From Dactylorhiza incarnata (Eukaryota; Streptophyta; Magnoliopsida; Asparagales; Orchidaceae): a stretch of 64,000 bases of DNA. The position numbers were made by a program, and so were the translations under genes. The notes under the pieces were generated by a model that searched no databases, was not told the DNA's origin, and was given only the letters and a program-made list of their open reading frames with translations. The stretch spans positions 868,001 through 932,000 of the forward strand of contig JAWHQI010000185.1 of assembly GCA_033032865.1 (NCBI GenBank), in the 5' to 3' direction. Within the stretch, counting starts at the first letter, position 1; each line of letters begins with the position of its first letter. Below, piece by piece: positions 44,088 to 56,498 of the stretch.

Positions 44088-44318
44088 ACATGTCGCGGAT
44101 CGGGATTCTCTCCATTTGGGTGAAATTGATAATATCCATTTCGTGGTGTGGATGCATTCTCACTTGATCTAATGGTGGAGAATTTTTTGATAAAAAGAAA
44201 ATATAAAAGGATGGGATTAGTGAACCCGTTGGATCAGCAAGAAATAGATCTAGACCGTGAAATGGATACTATCCATTTCACTCCAAATGGAGAGGATCCC
44301 CATGGCATGTCGCAGGGG
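44088..44318. mobile_element. MITE-like inverted repeat
   Basis: The left arm (catgtcgcggatcgggattc, then tctccatttgggtgaaattg and atatccatttc) matches the reverse complement of the right arm (gaaatggatactatccattt, then cactccaaatggagaggatc and catggcatg). Arms of about 54-60 bp surround a spacer of about 115 bp. No transposase; I could not define a target-site duplication. Confidence 0.5.
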
Positions 44319-45266
44319 GAACAATTTTTGCTCATGAGTGATATGTATGTGCACAAGTTCACGACTATCATCCTGAATGAAATAACTGTGCTTCGATGGA
44401 GAAATTTGAGCGCAGGTAATAGACATGTATTATCCATCAGTCGAATAAGACAATGCAACACATCCTAGCACATAATACTAAGTGATTACAAGATTAACCC
44501 AAACTACAATGGTTGTTTCTAAATTATAGGCATGCTTAAGTCGAGACGTCAGAATGACACGTGGCTCATTTCCTATCATTTATACAGGCTATATAAAAGA
44601 GAGCATTCTAGAAGACGAGGCAAGGGATATACTTTTCACTAGAGGGTGAGTAATCATAGTTATTGGTGTTCGGAGGGACCTCGGTTCTCCATCTCTTATC
44701 CTAGTAAGGTTAAACCGAGAGTGGCTCGACCCTTAAGACAACCGAGAGCATGGAAGGACCATGAGGTCAACCCCAATAGTTCCCCCTCTCCACCAATATT
44801 CTTCCACAACATTTACCATCCACTCATCCCCAACCCAAATGAATCTTCATCTTTCATCAAACGCACATAATAATTCTTTATATATTACACCATAAGCCCC
44901 AAATCACACAACACTATCGTCATCCCAATAAGCTTATAAACTAAGGAAGGGATCATCCTCTATTGTGGAGCTCGCAAAATCCTAGTCCAACAATCCAACC
45001 ACCATGTGGGGTGGGTGGGGTGGGTGGGGTAGGGGGCACTAGATACCATGAGCTATCACCATTTGTGACGGGACTTCTGGTACCCATTTTCCATTGATTT
45101 TTGACAACCGAACAACCCACATTCAATGAGAGTGATGATACCTTCAATCACTTTTTGTGATTTGAGTCTAGACTCTTCATACACGTGATGGTGGAAAGTT
45201 TAAAAAGATGATTTTATTTGGAATGTTCGAATGCGCAATAGTCGACTAATTCTTCAATCCCCCCCC

Positions 45267-45297
<31 letters not shown>

Positions 45298-45559
45298 ACA
45301 AAAAAAAGCATAATTGGCTACATAGAACTGCAGCACTTGCCAAATCCAACCATATGTAAGACTTAAAGTATGGAGATGGAGAATCATCACACGACTTCAT
45401 TTTGCATTTTCAAATCATAAATATGAATGTCCAAGATGTGGATGATAATCTCATCAAAGTCGTTATCCTAAAGGGGATCGTGTTGGACTCTCTAAATACC
45501 AACTCAATGTGAGTCCTACTATGTATGTAGAACCCTAAGAGCAGGCCATCCATCATAGG
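44319..45559. other. Intergenic sequence with simple repeats
   Basis: A TATA-like gctatataaaagagagc lies at about 44588, preceded by cacgtggctc, possibly an old LTR promoter. Also present: a ggggtgggtg minisatellite (about 45006-45035), a 25-base C run (45259-45283) and an adjoining (AC)n tract. No gene seen. Confidence 0.45.
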
Positions 45560-45965
45560 TGTTGGGAAAAACCCCTTTTGATTTAACTTAACAAATTAAT
45601 TATAAGTGATTTTACCTCTTAGGCTTATTACCCACATTGTATAGTAAGGGTAATCTGGTTATTAGATGTCTTTGGATGTCACACTCAACTTAGAGTGTCA
45701 TGACCAAGTCAAGACAAGCCTAAATTGAGTTAAGTTAAGTCTTGCGTTGAATACAAGTCGACGCAAATCTGAGTTGATGTCGAAGCGGATCATTTAGCCT
45801 GTCGAAGTATAAGTCAAGTCGAAGGAATGTCGAATGGATCTCGACGCAGAAGATAGAGCTTGTCGAAGCCATCTAACAAGTCGACGCAACGTCGACTACA
45901 ATTCGACGCAGAAGTTAAGAGATCAAGTCCAATGCTTCAACTTGACGAGTATGTCGATAAGATAT
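45560..45965 (+). repeat. Element F LTR, left part
   Basis: Starts TGTTGGG after a candidate 5-bp target site (atagg). From about 45740 it contains repeated gtcgaag / gtcgacgcaac / ttcgacgcagaag motifs. Confidence 0.75.
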
Positions 45966-46120
45966 TGATAATGCTAAATCTAGTTAGTTTAATTAGGTTA
46001 TTTTTAGGATATTTACTCTTACTTTTTGCTTATTGTTGCTTACCTAAATGCAATTTTGGTTCATTTTCCTATTTTTAGTGCTAACTTAAGTTTTCTGAAT
46101 TTTCAGGTCAAAAATGCAAA

Positions 46121-46590
46121 ATTTCCTAAGTCACGCCCTCAGTCACGGGCGTGACCTAGGGCGTGTAAGTTGCTGTTTCCAGTTAAGCTGCTGCCAACAT
46201 AATTCAGAAGATCTGGTCAGACACGCCCAAAGTACACGGCCGTGACACACAAGTCACGCCCGTGACACGCAAGCCACGCCCGTGACCAGCCCGTGAACAG
46301 CTCAGATTCGACCAGCTGACCACCGAATTGGTCACGCCACTGTTACACGGGCGTGCTTCCAGTCACGCCCGTGACTGCCACGTCAGCCAGCCGCCAGCGC
46401 CCATGATCGCCGCCAGCGCCCATGACCCGAGCTAACCACCGAAATGGTCACGCCCTCAGTCACGGGCGTGACCTAGGGCGTGACCCATCAAATCGCGTCA
46501 GAATCGTGCGCCGAACCTGATACAAGCCGCAGAATTGATTAAACAATGTCACGCCCTTAGTCACGGGCGTGACTGAGGGCGTGACCGAGG
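46121..46590. promoter_or_regulatory. Palindromic GTCACGCCCGTGAC array upstream of the LTR TATA box
   Basis: At least fifteen half-sites of tcacgcc or ggcgtga in 470 bp, many paired as gtcacgcccgtgac or as cctcagtcacgggcgtgacc. The array is GC-rich in an otherwise AT-rich LTR, ends immediately before the TATA box, and is repeated in the 3' LTR at about 54990-55457. It would suit cooperative binding of a dimeric transcription factor, but no factor can be named from sequence. Confidence 0.75.
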
Positions 46591-46602
46591 CAGAAAAAAT
46601 TC

Positions 46603-46610
46603 TATAAATT
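46603..46610 (+). promoter_or_regulatory. TATA box of the Athila-like LTR
   Basis: tctataaattg, 12 bp after the palindrome array. Transcription probably starts near 46630. Confidence 0.6.
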
Positions 46611-47635
46611 GAAATGACCTCCAAGCTTTCCTCATTCAGTTTTTGGAGAGAGAACTAGTGCTACTACTCTATTTTCAGTGTTTTCCATGTCATTTTATTC
46701 TCTTTCTCTCTCTCTCTCTTATTTCAATGCATTTCCTTTTCTAGTTTTCATATGAATGTTGTAATGCCTTTGTAATTTCCTTTTATAGTAGCCTTTCCAT
46801 GCAATTGTAATCTCAGTTGAACTTTTATTTAATAAAAATGGTATGTTTTTGTTCTCTTAAAATCTTCATCATTTCTCTCTCCTACCCCTCCACCATGAGT
46901 AACTAAATCCTCATAGTACTCGATCTTGATGATCTGAGGATGAGTTGATCAAGTTATGATCCTTTAGTCTTCTTTCACTTTCTAAAGTGTTGGGCCTTAG
47001 ATTTACTCTTAATTAAAATTGAGTGGAGCTATATTATCGATATATAATCCCCACCTTTGCTTTCATTCTTGGCTAGCCGAGAGGCCGATAGTCTGAAGTG
47101 AGCACTTAAGAGTAAAGAGAGTTACACACATTTCTCGAGAGAGAATGACGTAAATCTCCTGGATTGGAGTAAAACCCAATAGCGGGGTTCACCACTTAAA
47201 GCGAGTTTTAGGTATTCGAATACGGGACGAGAGTTCGGTCGGATTTTCCTAAACTCAGTTGGGCATATCTTCGAGAGAAGCATGTTCAAACTATAGGAAC
47301 CCCCACGGTCAAGCTGCCCTTACTTTATTAAGTTTTAAGTTTGCTTTTGAATTTTGATCAACTTAGGCCGAAGTAAGTCAAGATCGAGTGCTATTTCTTA
47401 ATCATCGTTTAGCCGTACTTATATCCAACTTTTATTTTAACCTAGCAGACAAAACCATCCAAAAAATTATTAAGATAAAATAATAGTAATTCGTTTGAGT
47501 ATAAGTAATCAACGGTTCTCGGATTTTAATACGACACTTGCGTTCCTATACTACAGTTCGATAGGTATACTTGCCTTCTCGGATTGCTAGTTCGGATTTT
47601 ATTTCGTGCAAGCGGAATTTTAATCAACAAGTTTT

Positions 47636-47653
47636 TGGCGCCGTTGCCGGGGA
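47636..47653 (+). other. Primer-binding site, Athila-like element
   Basis: TGGCGCCGTTGCCGGGGA, six bases after the LTR. This is the Asp-tRNA-type site typical of Athila elements. Confidence 0.9.
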
Positions 47654-47810
47654 CTCGCATTTTGTTGATATTTTGAAAGAACGAATCTATTACTTTTATC
47701 ACTTTTTTTTTTCTCCTCTTTCTTGAAAAAACAAAATTAATTCAAAAAAAAAAAGAGAGAGACCTTTTTCGAATTTCTCAATCTTATTTTCCCTTCTCTC
47801 TTTCTAGCTT

Positions 47811-50261
47811 ATGACCCGAGCGAATCCGTCAGAACTTGTAGACTTGGACCAAGAACTTGAGCGTACTCTTCGGAGAAAATCGCAAGTTCAAGATCCTACA
47901 TTCCAAGAACTGGCTGAGGATTCGGAGTCGGTTGTTAATATGGGCGAACCTAACCAAAATGAAGTCCCCAACATGGTTGCGGTCCCTGAATGGACTATGT
48001 CCCATTATGCAAGGCCTAACCTGGAAGGGACGGAAACTAGTATAGTCCGCCCTGCCATAAATAATAATAATTTCGAACTAAAGCCAAGCATAATTCACAT
48101 GGTGCAGCAATACGTGCAGTTCGACGGATTACAAGATGAAGATCCGAATGCACATATTGCTAGCTTCCTTGAAATCTGTGACACCTTCAAAATAAATGGT
48201 GTTACGGATGATGCAATTAGGCTAAGACTCTTCCCATTTTCTTTAAGAACAAAGGCTAAGCAGTGGTTGTCAACTCTACCTAGAGGTTCTATCACCACTT
48301 GGGCCCAGTTAACTGAAAAATTTCTAACTAAGTATTTTCCACCTGCGAAAACTGCTAAGCTTAGAAATGATATTTCTTCTTTTTGCCAAATAGATTCTGA
48401 AACGCTTTATGATACCTGGGAAAGGTATAAAGAATTCTTAAGACGCTGCCCTCATCACGCTCTGCCTGTATGGTTACAAGTGCAGACATTTTATAAAGGG
48501 CTAAATCAACATACTAAGCAAATGATAGACGCCGCTTCCGGTGGTACCTTAAATAACAAAACCCCGGAAGCCGCTCTTGAACTATTTGAGGATATGGCCA
48601 TGAACACCTATCAGTGGAATGTGCCAAGATCCCGCCCAAACAAACCTGCAGGTATGTACGAAGTGGATAACGTCTCCCAGCTGGCACTACAAGTGGAAAT
48701 GCTTAGCAAAAAGATATCCGAAATGAATGCTCCTTCCGCACCTCAGGTTTGGGAATTCGCAAAAGCCACCTCCGAACAAGCTGATTTCGTAGGCAATAGA
48801 AATGCTTATAATAATTATTCTGCTTCTAATTTTCATGCACCTGGTTTTCAGTTACCGAATAATTATAATCCTGCGCTGCGTAATCACCCGAACTTTTCTT
48901 GGAGTAATCCTGCAAACACAACTCGCCCGCCTCTACAAAATGAATTTACACCACCTCCACCCCTTGTTAACTTTCAAAAACCTCCATCTTTGGAGGAGAT
49001 GTTTTCAAAATATATAAGTACGAACGAAGCAACCGTCCGGAACTTAGCCGGATCCGTTAAAAATCTAGAAAACCAAATCGGGCAGCTCGCCAAAATAATA
49101 TCCGAGCGACCGCCCGGGACTCTTCCCGCTAACACCGAGCCCAACCCGAAAGAGCAAGCGAAAGCTGTAACTCTTCGGAGTGGAAAGCAAGTATCCGGTC
49201 CGGTTAGCGAAGAGCCCGAGGCAAGATCCGCCCCTATTTTAAAAACACCACTCACTCAAACAGATTTTATCACTCCACCTCATATTTTCAAAAACAACCC
49301 CGCCCCGCCTTATCCATCTCAACTCAACAAGGAAAAATTAGATGATCAATATCATCGCTTCCTGGAAATGTTTAAGCAAATACACATCAATTTGCCCTTC
49401 CATGAAGCGATATCACAAATGCCCAAGTACGCTAAGTACCTGAAGGATCTTCTAACTAATAAGAAAAAGCTAGAAAATCTATCGCACGTAACTTTAAATG
49501 CTGAGTGTTCCGCCGTCCTAACAAATAAATTACCGAAAAAGGCTAACGATCCAGGTAGTTTTTCTATCCCGTGCCTCTTTGGTGATCTATTTGTAAAGAA
49601 CGCGTTGGCCGACTTAGGAGCAAGCATCAACTTAATGCCATTCTCCTTGTTTAAAAAGTTAGGAGTGGGCACCCTTAGCCCCACACGTATGAGTATACAA
49701 CTAGCAGATAGGACGATAAAATATCCGCTGGGAATTGTGGAGGACGTGCTCGTAAAAGTAGACAAATTCATCTTCCCGGTGGATTTTGTCATTTTGGACA
49801 TTGAAGAGGATGTCGAGGTTCCCCTAATCCTTGGCCGCCCCTTCCTTGCCACCTCCCGTGCTATCATTGATGTGAGTAATGGTAAGCTATTCCTCCGAGT
49901 TGGAGATGATGAAGTAACCTTCTCCATAACACCCTCTATGAAAAATACCCTAGAAAATGACGATTCGTGTTTTTTCTTAGATGTGTTAAGTGAAGACCCT
50001 TCTTTTTGTATTTCTGAAACTGGTTCTTCTTCTTTTTGTTCATCTTCAAACACCTCCACTAAAATATTACAAGAAATGAAAATGGCCATTGCTCCCGCCC
50101 CCTCAAATTTTCAAATTAAATCAAAAATTTTTGAAGAAATTACTTTTGAAAAAGAAAAGTCTTTCAAATCTTCATACGAAGAACCTCCCACTTTAGAACT
50201 TAAAGAACTACCCAAGCATTTAAAATATGAATTTTTAGAAAAGACTCTAAGTTACCAGTAA
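47811..50261 (+). CDS. Gag-protease polyprotein, Athila-like
   Basis: An intact ORF of 816 residues, starting at the first ATG after the leader. Residues about 90-265 form the retrotransposon gag capsid domain ([36 protein letters not shown], then [18 protein letters not shown]). A proline/asparagine-rich linker follows. Near residue 600 an aspartic-protease signature, [19 protein letters not shown], precedes [19 protein letters not shown], the family's second protease block. No zinc knuckle is obvious. The product would assemble the particle and process itself. The ORF ends TAA directly followed by TAG, and pol lies in the -1 frame. Element-wide identity suggests it is recent and undamaged. 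Confidence 0.95.
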   Translation: MTRANPSELVDLDQELERTLRRKSQVQDPTFQELAEDSESVVNMGEPNQNEVPNMVAVPEWTMSHYARPNLEGTETSIVRPAINNNNFELKPSIIHMVQQYVQFDGLQDEDPNAHIASFLEICDTFKINGVTDDAIRLRLFPFSLRTKAKQWLSTLPRGSITTWAQLTEKFLTKYFPPAKTAKLRNDISSFCQIDSETLYDTWERYKEFLRRCPHHALPVWLQVQTFYKGLNQHTKQMIDAASGGTLNNKTPEAALELFEDMAMNTYQWNVPRSRPNKPAGMYEVDNVSQLALQVEMLSKKISEMNAPSAPQVWEFAKATSEQADFVGNRNAYNNYSASNFHAPGFQLPNNYNPALRNHPNFSWSNPANTTRPPLQNEFTPPPPLVNFQKPPSLEEMFSKYISTNEATVRNLAGSVKNLENQIGQLAKIISERPPGTLPANTEPNPKEQAKAVTLRSGKQVSGPVSEEPEARSAPILKTPLTQTDFITPPHIFKNNPAPPYPSQLNKEKLDDQYHRFLEMFKQIHINLPFHEAISQMPKYAKYLKDLLTNKKKLENLSHVTLNAECSAVLTNKLPKKANDPGSFSIPCLFGDLFVKNALADLGASINLMPFSLFKKLGVGTLSPTRMSIQLADRTIKYPLGIVEDVLVKVDKFIFPVDFVILDIEEDVEVPLILGRPFLATSRAIIDVSNGKLFLRVGDDEVTFSITPSMKNTLENDDSCFFLDVLSEDPSFCISETGSSSFCSSSNTSTKILQEMKMAIAPAPSNFQIKSKIFEEITFEKEKSFKSSYEEPPTLELKELPKHLKYEFLEKTLSYQ

Positions 50262-50263
50262 TA

Positions 50264-53095
50264 GTGTCGGCCTATTTAAGTGGATCTGAAAATGCCAAAT
50301 TGCTAAAAGTTTTACAAAAACACCGCCAAGCAATTGCTTGGCAGATTTCTGATATTAAGGGCATAAGTCCATCTTTCTGCATGCACAAAATTCTAATGGA
50401 AGATAATTCACAAAATTCTATCCAACCTCAACGCCGATTAAACCCAAACATGAAAGAAGTAGTAAAGGGTGAGGTTGTGAAATTATTAGACGCAGGAATT
50501 ATCTATCCAATTTCAGATAGCAAATGGGTAAGTCCCGTTCAAGTAGTTCCTAAAAAAGGAGGTATCACGGTAGTGTTAAATGATAATAATGACTTAATCC
50601 CAACACGGACGGTGACTGGGTGGCGTATGTGTATTGATTATCGCAAATTGAACGACGCCACCCGCAAGGACCATTTCCCCTTGCCATTCATCGATCAAAT
50701 CTTAGAACGATTATCCGGCCATAGCTTTTATTGTTTTCTCGATGGTCTCTCGGGCTACTTCCAAATTCCCATCTCGCCCGAGGACCAGGAGAAAACGACG
50801 TTTACTTGTCCTTTCGGCACCTTCGCCTATCGAAGAATGCCGTTTGGCTTATGTAATGCGCCGGCAACATTTCAACGGTGTATGTTGGCCATTTTCGACA
50901 AGTACGTAGAAAGTATTATGGAGGTATTTATGGACGACTTTTCCGTGTTTGGTGATTCCTTCGATTTTTGTTTAGAAAATTTAGAAAAAGTGTTAGAACG
51001 GTGTGAGGAGAACAATCTCGCCCTGAACTGGGAAAAATGTCATTTCATGGTACGGGAGGGATTGGTTTTAGGTCATAAGATATCAGCAAGAGGAATTGAG
51101 GTCGATGAAGCAAAAATAGAAGTGATCGAAAAACTGCCACCGCCAACCAACGTTAAGGCCATAAGAAGCTTTCTAGGACATGCCGGTTTTTACCGGCGGT
51201 TTATAAAAGATTTTTCGAAAATTACCAAACCACTCACTCATCTTTTAGAAAAAGACACTCCATTTATTTTTGATGATACATGCTTATCTGCTTTTCAATT
51301 AATCAAAAATAAGCTAATAAATGCGCCAATTATGATAGCTCCAATCTGGGACCTTCCATTCGAAATCATGTGCGATGCAAGTAGCTTTGCGGTGGGAGCC
51401 GTCTTAGGTCAACGTATATCTAAAAACTTCCACCCTATTTTCTACGCAAGTAAAACACTTACATCCGCGCAAGCGAACTATACCACAACGGAGAAAGAAT
51501 TATTAGCAGTTATTTTTGCATTCGACAAATTTCGACCTTATATTACACTTTCAAAAATTATTGTTTTTACGGACCACTCGGCCCTCAAATATTTACTTTC
51601 TAAACCAGATGCCAAACCACGCTTACTTCGCTGGGTCTTACTCCTCCAGGAGTTCGACTTGGAAATCCGAGATAAAAAGGGGGCTGAGAATTTGGCCGCA
51701 GACCATCTTTCACGATTAGATAACCCATTTATTGAAGATTTAAATGAACAAACTTTTAATGATTATTTTCCCGACGAGAAGTTATTATCAATCAACACTA
51801 CTCCTTCTCCTTGGTTTGCAAACTTCGCCAACTACTTAGTAGCTCGAGTCCTCCCAAAAGAATTTTCCTATCAGCAAAAGAAGAAATTCTTCTCTGACCT
51901 GAAGAATTATTTTTGGGAGGACCCGTATCTGTTTCGAGTTTGTGCAGACCAAGTAATAAGGAGATGTGTTTCTTTCGAAGAAGGACAAAATATTTTCAAA
52001 CACTTACACGAAGGACCGACTGGTGGGCACTATCAAGCCAATCGGACCGCTCACAAAGTACTTAGTGCAGGCTTTTATTGGCCTAGCCTTTTTAAAGATG
52101 CCCAATCGTTTGTGAGACGGTGCGATAGCTGCCAACGGACCGGAAATATCTCAAATAAAAATGAAATGTTGCAAAATTATTTCCTCGAGTGCGAAGTTTT
52201 CGACCTTTGGGGAATAGATTTTGTAGGTCCTCTTCCTTCTAGCCATGGTAATAAATACATTTTAGTTGCGGTGGACTACGTGTCTCGATGGGCAGAGGCC
52301 CAAGCTCTTCCTACTAATGACTCCCGAGTCGTTATTATTTTCTTAAAAAAATTATTTTCTCGATTCGGTACTCCTAGGGCCATCGTTAGTGACAGGGGTT
52401 CGCACTTTTGTAACGCACAATTTGCAAAAACACTTTTAAAATATGGCGTTACACATAAGCTTTCAACTGCTTACCACCCCCAAACTAACGGCCAGGTCGA
52501 GGTAGTGAATAGAGAAATCAAACGTATTTTAGAAAAAACTGTTTCCACCTCACGTAAAGACTGGTCACATAAATTAGACGATGCTCTTTGGGCTTACCGA
52601 ACAGCGTACAAGACCGCCATCGGTTGTACACCGTATCGGTTAGTATATGGGAAATCGTGCCATTTACCGGTCGAATTAGAACATCGTGCTTTCTGGGCCC
52701 TTAAATTTTTAAATTTTGATCCCCACTCCACCGCCGATCTTCGAAAATTCCAACTCAACGAACTCGATGAGTGGCGCTCCAATGCGTATGAAAGTAATAA
52801 ATTATATAAGGAACGAACGAAATGCTTTCACGATAAAAATTTAAGGCTCCCGAAAACATTTAAACCAGGAGACCAAGTATTACTTTATAATTCTCGTCTA
52901 CGTTTATTTCCTGGAAAATTAAAATCTAGATGGTCAGGTCCTTTTAATGTAAAGGAAGTTTATCCGTATGGAACTGTTTTGATATCACACCCAGATAAGG
53001 GTGATTTCAAGGTTAATGGGCATCGTCTAAAACTTTATTTTTCTGGTGACAATGTTGACATGGACAATGAAAAACTTCGTTTGTCTGGACTGTAA
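50264..53095 (+). CDS. RT-RNase H-integrase polyprotein, Athila-like
   Basis: An open frame of about 943 codons (frame open from 50231), with no in-frame ATG at its beginning; the annotated start is [25 protein letters not shown] and the catalytic FMDDFSVFG near residue 222. RNase [19 protein letters not shown] (about 365) and [11 protein letters not shown]. Integrase: a zinc-binding H..H..C..C region ([17 protein letters not shown] ... RRCDSCQ, about 579-625), then catalytic residues in [19 protein letters not shown] and [13 protein letters not shown]. The C-terminus has [16 protein letters not shown] (GPF/Y module) and no chromodomain. All catalytic residues I can identify are intact. Expression probably needs a frameshift or re-initiation after gag. 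Confidence 0.95.
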   Translation: MSAYLSGSENAKLLKVLQKHRQAIAWQISDIKGISPSFCMHKILMEDNSQNSIQPQRRLNPNMKEVVKGEVVKLLDAGIIYPISDSKWVSPVQVVPKKGGITVVLNDNNDLIPTRTVTGWRMCIDYRKLNDATRKDHFPLPFIDQILERLSGHSFYCFLDGLSGYFQIPISPEDQEKTTFTCPFGTFAYRRMPFGLCNAPATFQRCMLAIFDKYVESIMEVFMDDFSVFGDSFDFCLENLEKVLERCEENNLALNWEKCHFMVREGLVLGHKISARGIEVDEAKIEVIEKLPPPTNVKAIRSFLGHAGFYRRFIKDFSKITKPLTHLLEKDTPFIFDDTCLSAFQLIKNKLINAPIMIAPIWDLPFEIMCDASSFAVGAVLGQRISKNFHPIFYASKTLTSAQANYTTTEKELLAVIFAFDKFRPYITLSKIIVFTDHSALKYLLSKPDAKPRLLRWVLLLQEFDLEIRDKKGAENLAADHLSRLDNPFIEDLNEQTFNDYFPDEKLLSINTTPSPWFANFANYLVARVLPKEFSYQQKKKFFSDLKNYFWEDPYLFRVCADQVIRRCVSFEEGQNIFKHLHEGPTGGHYQANRTAHKVLSAGFYWPSLFKDAQSFVRRCDSCQRTGNISNKNEMLQNYFLECEVFDLWGIDFVGPLPSSHGNKYILVAVDYVSRWAEAQALPTNDSRVVIIFLKKLFSRFGTPRAIVSDRGSHFCNAQFAKTLLKYGVTHKLSTAYHPQTNGQVEVVNREIKRILEKTVSTSRKDWSHKLDDALWAYRTAYKTAIGCTPYRLVYGKSCHLPVELEHRAFWALKFLNFDPHSTADLRKFQLNELDEWRSNAYESNKLYKERTKCFHDKNLRLPKTFKPGDQVLLYNSRLRLFPGKLKSRWSGPFNVKEVYPYGTVLISHPDKGDFKVNGHRLKLYFSGDNVDMDNEKLRLSGL

Positions 53096-54818
53096 TAATT
53101 TGGATTAACTTTTGAACTATATTCTTTTAGTCGAGCTCAAACGACATTAAACAGAGGGCGCTCTTGGGAGGCAACCCAAGGTTTTTAAAATTGTTGTTTT
53201 AAATTTTTTGGCCCTGGATGGCTCTGATACTCTCAACTTCGGCGATCGCCTGTTTCAACATTGCTGGTTTCAAGAAAAATTCAAGATGATATTTCATGAA
53301 GATTCAAAGCGCCAGCAAGGGGGAGCGGCATCACACACCCGTTCAAGCCCATAAATCCAGGGAAGTGCCTGTTTCAGTTTTTCAGTTTTAATTACCCCTT
53401 CCTTCACTCTCCTTTTCCATTGAGGACAATGTCTATCGTAAGCTTGGGGGAGAATGTCTTCTTTTCTTTTAGTAGTCTAAATTAGATTTTGGTAAAATCA
53501 ATAGTACCCCTTGCTTTATGTTTTGTTTTTCCCAAAATATCTTATATAGCCTTAGTTAATTTCAAAATTTCTAATCCTACTTTTAATTATGTTTCACAAG
53601 TAAATTGTTGACTCATGTAGTGTTCTAATTCTAGGTAGCATGTTAATCTGAAAAGTTTTTTCTAAAATCTTGTACTTTCCTTATCGTTTTCTCTTTTATC
53701 TTCTTTACTTTCGTAAAAATTCTTCATCCACTATTTTCTCTTCATTTTTAGATATATTTTGCAAGGTTAACTTTTGATTTGTGTAGTAAATGTGAATAAT
53801 CCTAGACGCTTATTATTCTTATTTTCAGGATAAGTTCATTAGTCTTTATTTAATATCTTGGGCTTACTTTTTGAAATCCTTCAAAACTCATGCTTTATCT
53901 AAATTTAGAGAGCAATGAAAATGATTTAGGCCATTTTTTGTTTTAAGTTTGAGCCTTCATGCCAACCCTTAAAAAGAAACCCTTTGTTAGCATCTTTTGA
54001 GCCTTTTCCCATGTTTTATTGTCACCTCCACTTATCAAATTTTTCACCAAAGCCAAAATTTCCAAACCTATTTGAATCACACTAACACTTTGAGTTTTAT
54101 TTAAATTTCTAAAAGAGTGTGATTGGTTTATTGCATGGAGAGCTTCAAAGAAAAGAATTTGCTCAAAAAGGAGATATTTTAAGCATATTTGTATTAGTTA
54201 TCTTTGCCAAAATTTCAAAAAAAAAAAAAAAAATGGCTATGAAAGAGAAAGAAAGAAAATATGCTATATGCTTATAATGAAGGATTGCCTCTTATCATTC
54301 ATATCGGAAATTTTATAAAACTCATGTTTATGGTTTAGTGTGATTATAGCAATCACTTTTATCTTCGATTCTCATTCCAATTCATATGCCTAAACCAAAC
54401 ATTTCGGTCCTAATAAAGTCCTCTTGATTCATGCTCCTAAATTTGCTTTAGCTAAGTAAAGAAGAAAAGTAGAATAGTTAAGTCTTGGGTATGAATTTAG
54501 ATTCTTGTTCTTAGAATGATATAGTTATAATTTGTCTCTTAGGGTTTAGTAACAATTCAATGCACTATCTCACTTGTTACTTTGCTCAATTTTATTATAA
54601 AAACTTTTTAGTTAAAAATTTTGGATGATTAATTTTTGTTAGTAAAGGGTATAAAAATTAAGCTTAAATAAAGTACTTATTTTAGGTTTCCTTTTCACTA
54701 TTCTCCCTACTTGGAATTTCGCAAGGTACTCGTGTTTAGCATAATTAAATCTTTTTGATTAGTCATTTTATTTTATTAGCTAAAGCATATTTCTTTGCTT
54801 GGGGACAAGCAAAGTGTA
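53096..54818 (+). other. 3' non-coding region of the Athila-like element
   Basis: About 1.7 kb of T-rich sequence where many Athila elements carry an envelope-like ORF; none is present. It contains gggaggcaaccc (53166) and an extra polypurine-like taagcttgggggagaatg at about 53440, very similar to the real tract near 54818. Confidence 0.7.
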
Positions 54819-54832
54819 AGCTTGGGGGAATT
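54819..54832 (+). other. Polypurine tract of the Athila-like element
   Basis: agcttgggggaatt immediately before the 3' LTR start TGATAATG. Confidence 0.85.
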
Positions 54833-56498
54833 TGATAATGCTAAATCTAGTTAGTTTAATTAGGTTATTTTTAGGATATTTACTCTTACTTTTTGCTTAT
54901 TGTTGCTTACCTAAATGCAATTTTGGTTCATTTTCCTATTTTTAGTGCTAACTTAAGTTTTCTGAATTTTCAGGTCAAAAATGCAAAATTTCCTAAGTCA
55001 CGCCCTCAGTCACGGGCGTGACCTAGGGCGTGTAAGTTGCTGTTTCCAGTTAAGCTGCTGCCAACATAATTCAGAAGATCTGGTCAGACACGCCCAAAGT
55101 ACACGGCCGTGACACACAAGTCACGCCCGTGACACGCAAGCCACGCCCGTGACCAGCCCGTGAACAGCTCAGATTCGACCAGCTGACCACCGAATTGGTC
55201 ACGCCACTGTTACACGGGCGTGCTTCCAGTCACGCCCGTGACTGCCACGTCAGCCAGCCGCCAGCACCCATGATCGCCGCCAGCGCCCATGACCCGAGCT
55301 AACCACCGAAATGGTCACGCCCTCAGTCACGGGCGTGACCTAGGGCGTGACCCATCAAATCGCATCAGAATCGTGCGCCGAACCTGATACAAGCCGCAGA
55401 ATTGATTAAACAATGTCACGCCCTTAGTCACGGGCGTGACTGAGGGCGTGACCGAGGCAGAAAAAATTCTATAAATTGAAATGACCTCCAAGCTTTCCTC
55501 ATTCAGTTTTTGGAGAGAGAACTAGTGCTACTACTCTATTTTCAGTGTTTTCCATGTCATTTTATTCTCTTTCTCTCTCTCTCTCTCTTATTTCAATGCA
55601 TTTCCTTTTCTAGTTTTCATATGAATGTTGTAATGCCTTTGTAATTTCCTTTTATAGTAGCCTTTCCATGCAATTGTAATCTCAGTTGAACTTTTATTTA
55701 ATAAAAATGGTATGTTTTTGTTCTCTTAAAATCTTCATCATTTCTCTCTCCTACCCCTCCACCATGAGTAACTAAATCCTCATAGTACTCGATCTTGATG
55801 ATCTGAGGATGAGTTGATCAAGTTATGATCCTTTAGTCTTCTTTCACTTTCTAAAGTGTTGGGCCTTAGATTTACTCTTAATTAAAATTGAGTGGAGCTA
55901 TATTATCGATATATAATCCCCACCTTTGCTTTCATTCTTGGCTAGCCGAGAGGCCGATAGTCTGAAGTGAGCACTTAAGAGTAAAGAGAGTTACACACAT
56001 TTCTCGAGAGAGAATGACGTAAATCTCCTGGATTGGAGTAAAACCCAATAGCGGGGTTCACCACTTAAAGCGAGTTTTAGGTATTCGAATACGGGACGAG
56101 AGTTCGGTCGGATTTTCCTAAACTCAGTTGGGCATATCTTCGAGAGAAGCATGTTCAAACTATAGGAACCCCCACGGTCAAGCTGCCCTTACTTTATTAA
56201 GTTTTAAGTTTGCTTTTGAATTTTGATCAACTTAGGCCGAAGTAAGTCAAGATCGAGTGCTATTTCTTAATCATCGTTTAGCCGTACTTATATCCAACTT
56301 TTATTTTAACCTAGCAGACAAAACCATCCAAAAAATTATTAAGATAAAATAATAGTAATTCGTTTGAGTATAAGTAATCAACGGTTCTCGGATTTTAATA
56401 CGACACTTGCGTTCCTATACTACAGTTCGATAGGTATACTTGCCTTCTCGGATTGCTAGTTCGGATTTTATTTCGTGCAAGCGGAATTTTAATCAACA
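54833..56498 (+). repeat. Athila-like 3' LTR
   Basis: 1666 bp. Differences from the 5' LTR seen by eye: ccagcAccc for ccagcGccc, cgcAtcag for cgcGtcag, and one extra CT. Confidence 0.95.

Larger units (their letters stand above)
45966..47629 (+). repeat. Athila-like 5' LTR
   Basis: Contains the CACGCCC/GGGCGTG array (46121-46590), a TATA box (46603-46610) and a long R/U5. It ends just before the primer-binding site. Confidence 0.95.
45966..56498 (+). mobile_element. Athila-like Ty3/gypsy retrotransposon, apparently complete and very young
   Basis: LTRs of 1664 bp (45966-47629) and 1666 bp (54833-56498) start TGATAATGC and end ATCAACA. By eye they differ by two substitutions and one 2-bp CT-repeat change. 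The target-site duplication is perfect: gatat at 45961-45965 and 56499-56503. The Asp-type primer site, gag-protease ORF, RT-RNaseH-integrase ORF, 3' non-coding region and polypurine tract are all present. At commonly used plant substitution rates the LTR difference implies insertion within about the last 0.1 million years. It lies inside the LTR of element F. No envelope-like ORF is present. Confidence 0.95.

Noticed and set aside
44560..44870. TATA-containing segment as a solo LTR
   Set aside because: A promoter-like gctatataaaag is present, but I found no TG...CA boundaries, partner copy or target-site duplication.
49352..50089. 245-codon minus-strand ORF within Athila gag-protease
   Set aside because: Antisense shadow of a well-supported coding frame; serine-rich, no domain, and not preceded by promoter-like sequence.
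53096..54818. Search for an envelope-like ORF after Athila pol
   Set aside because: All frames are closed by frequent stops; no signal peptide or transmembrane-like ORF exists there.
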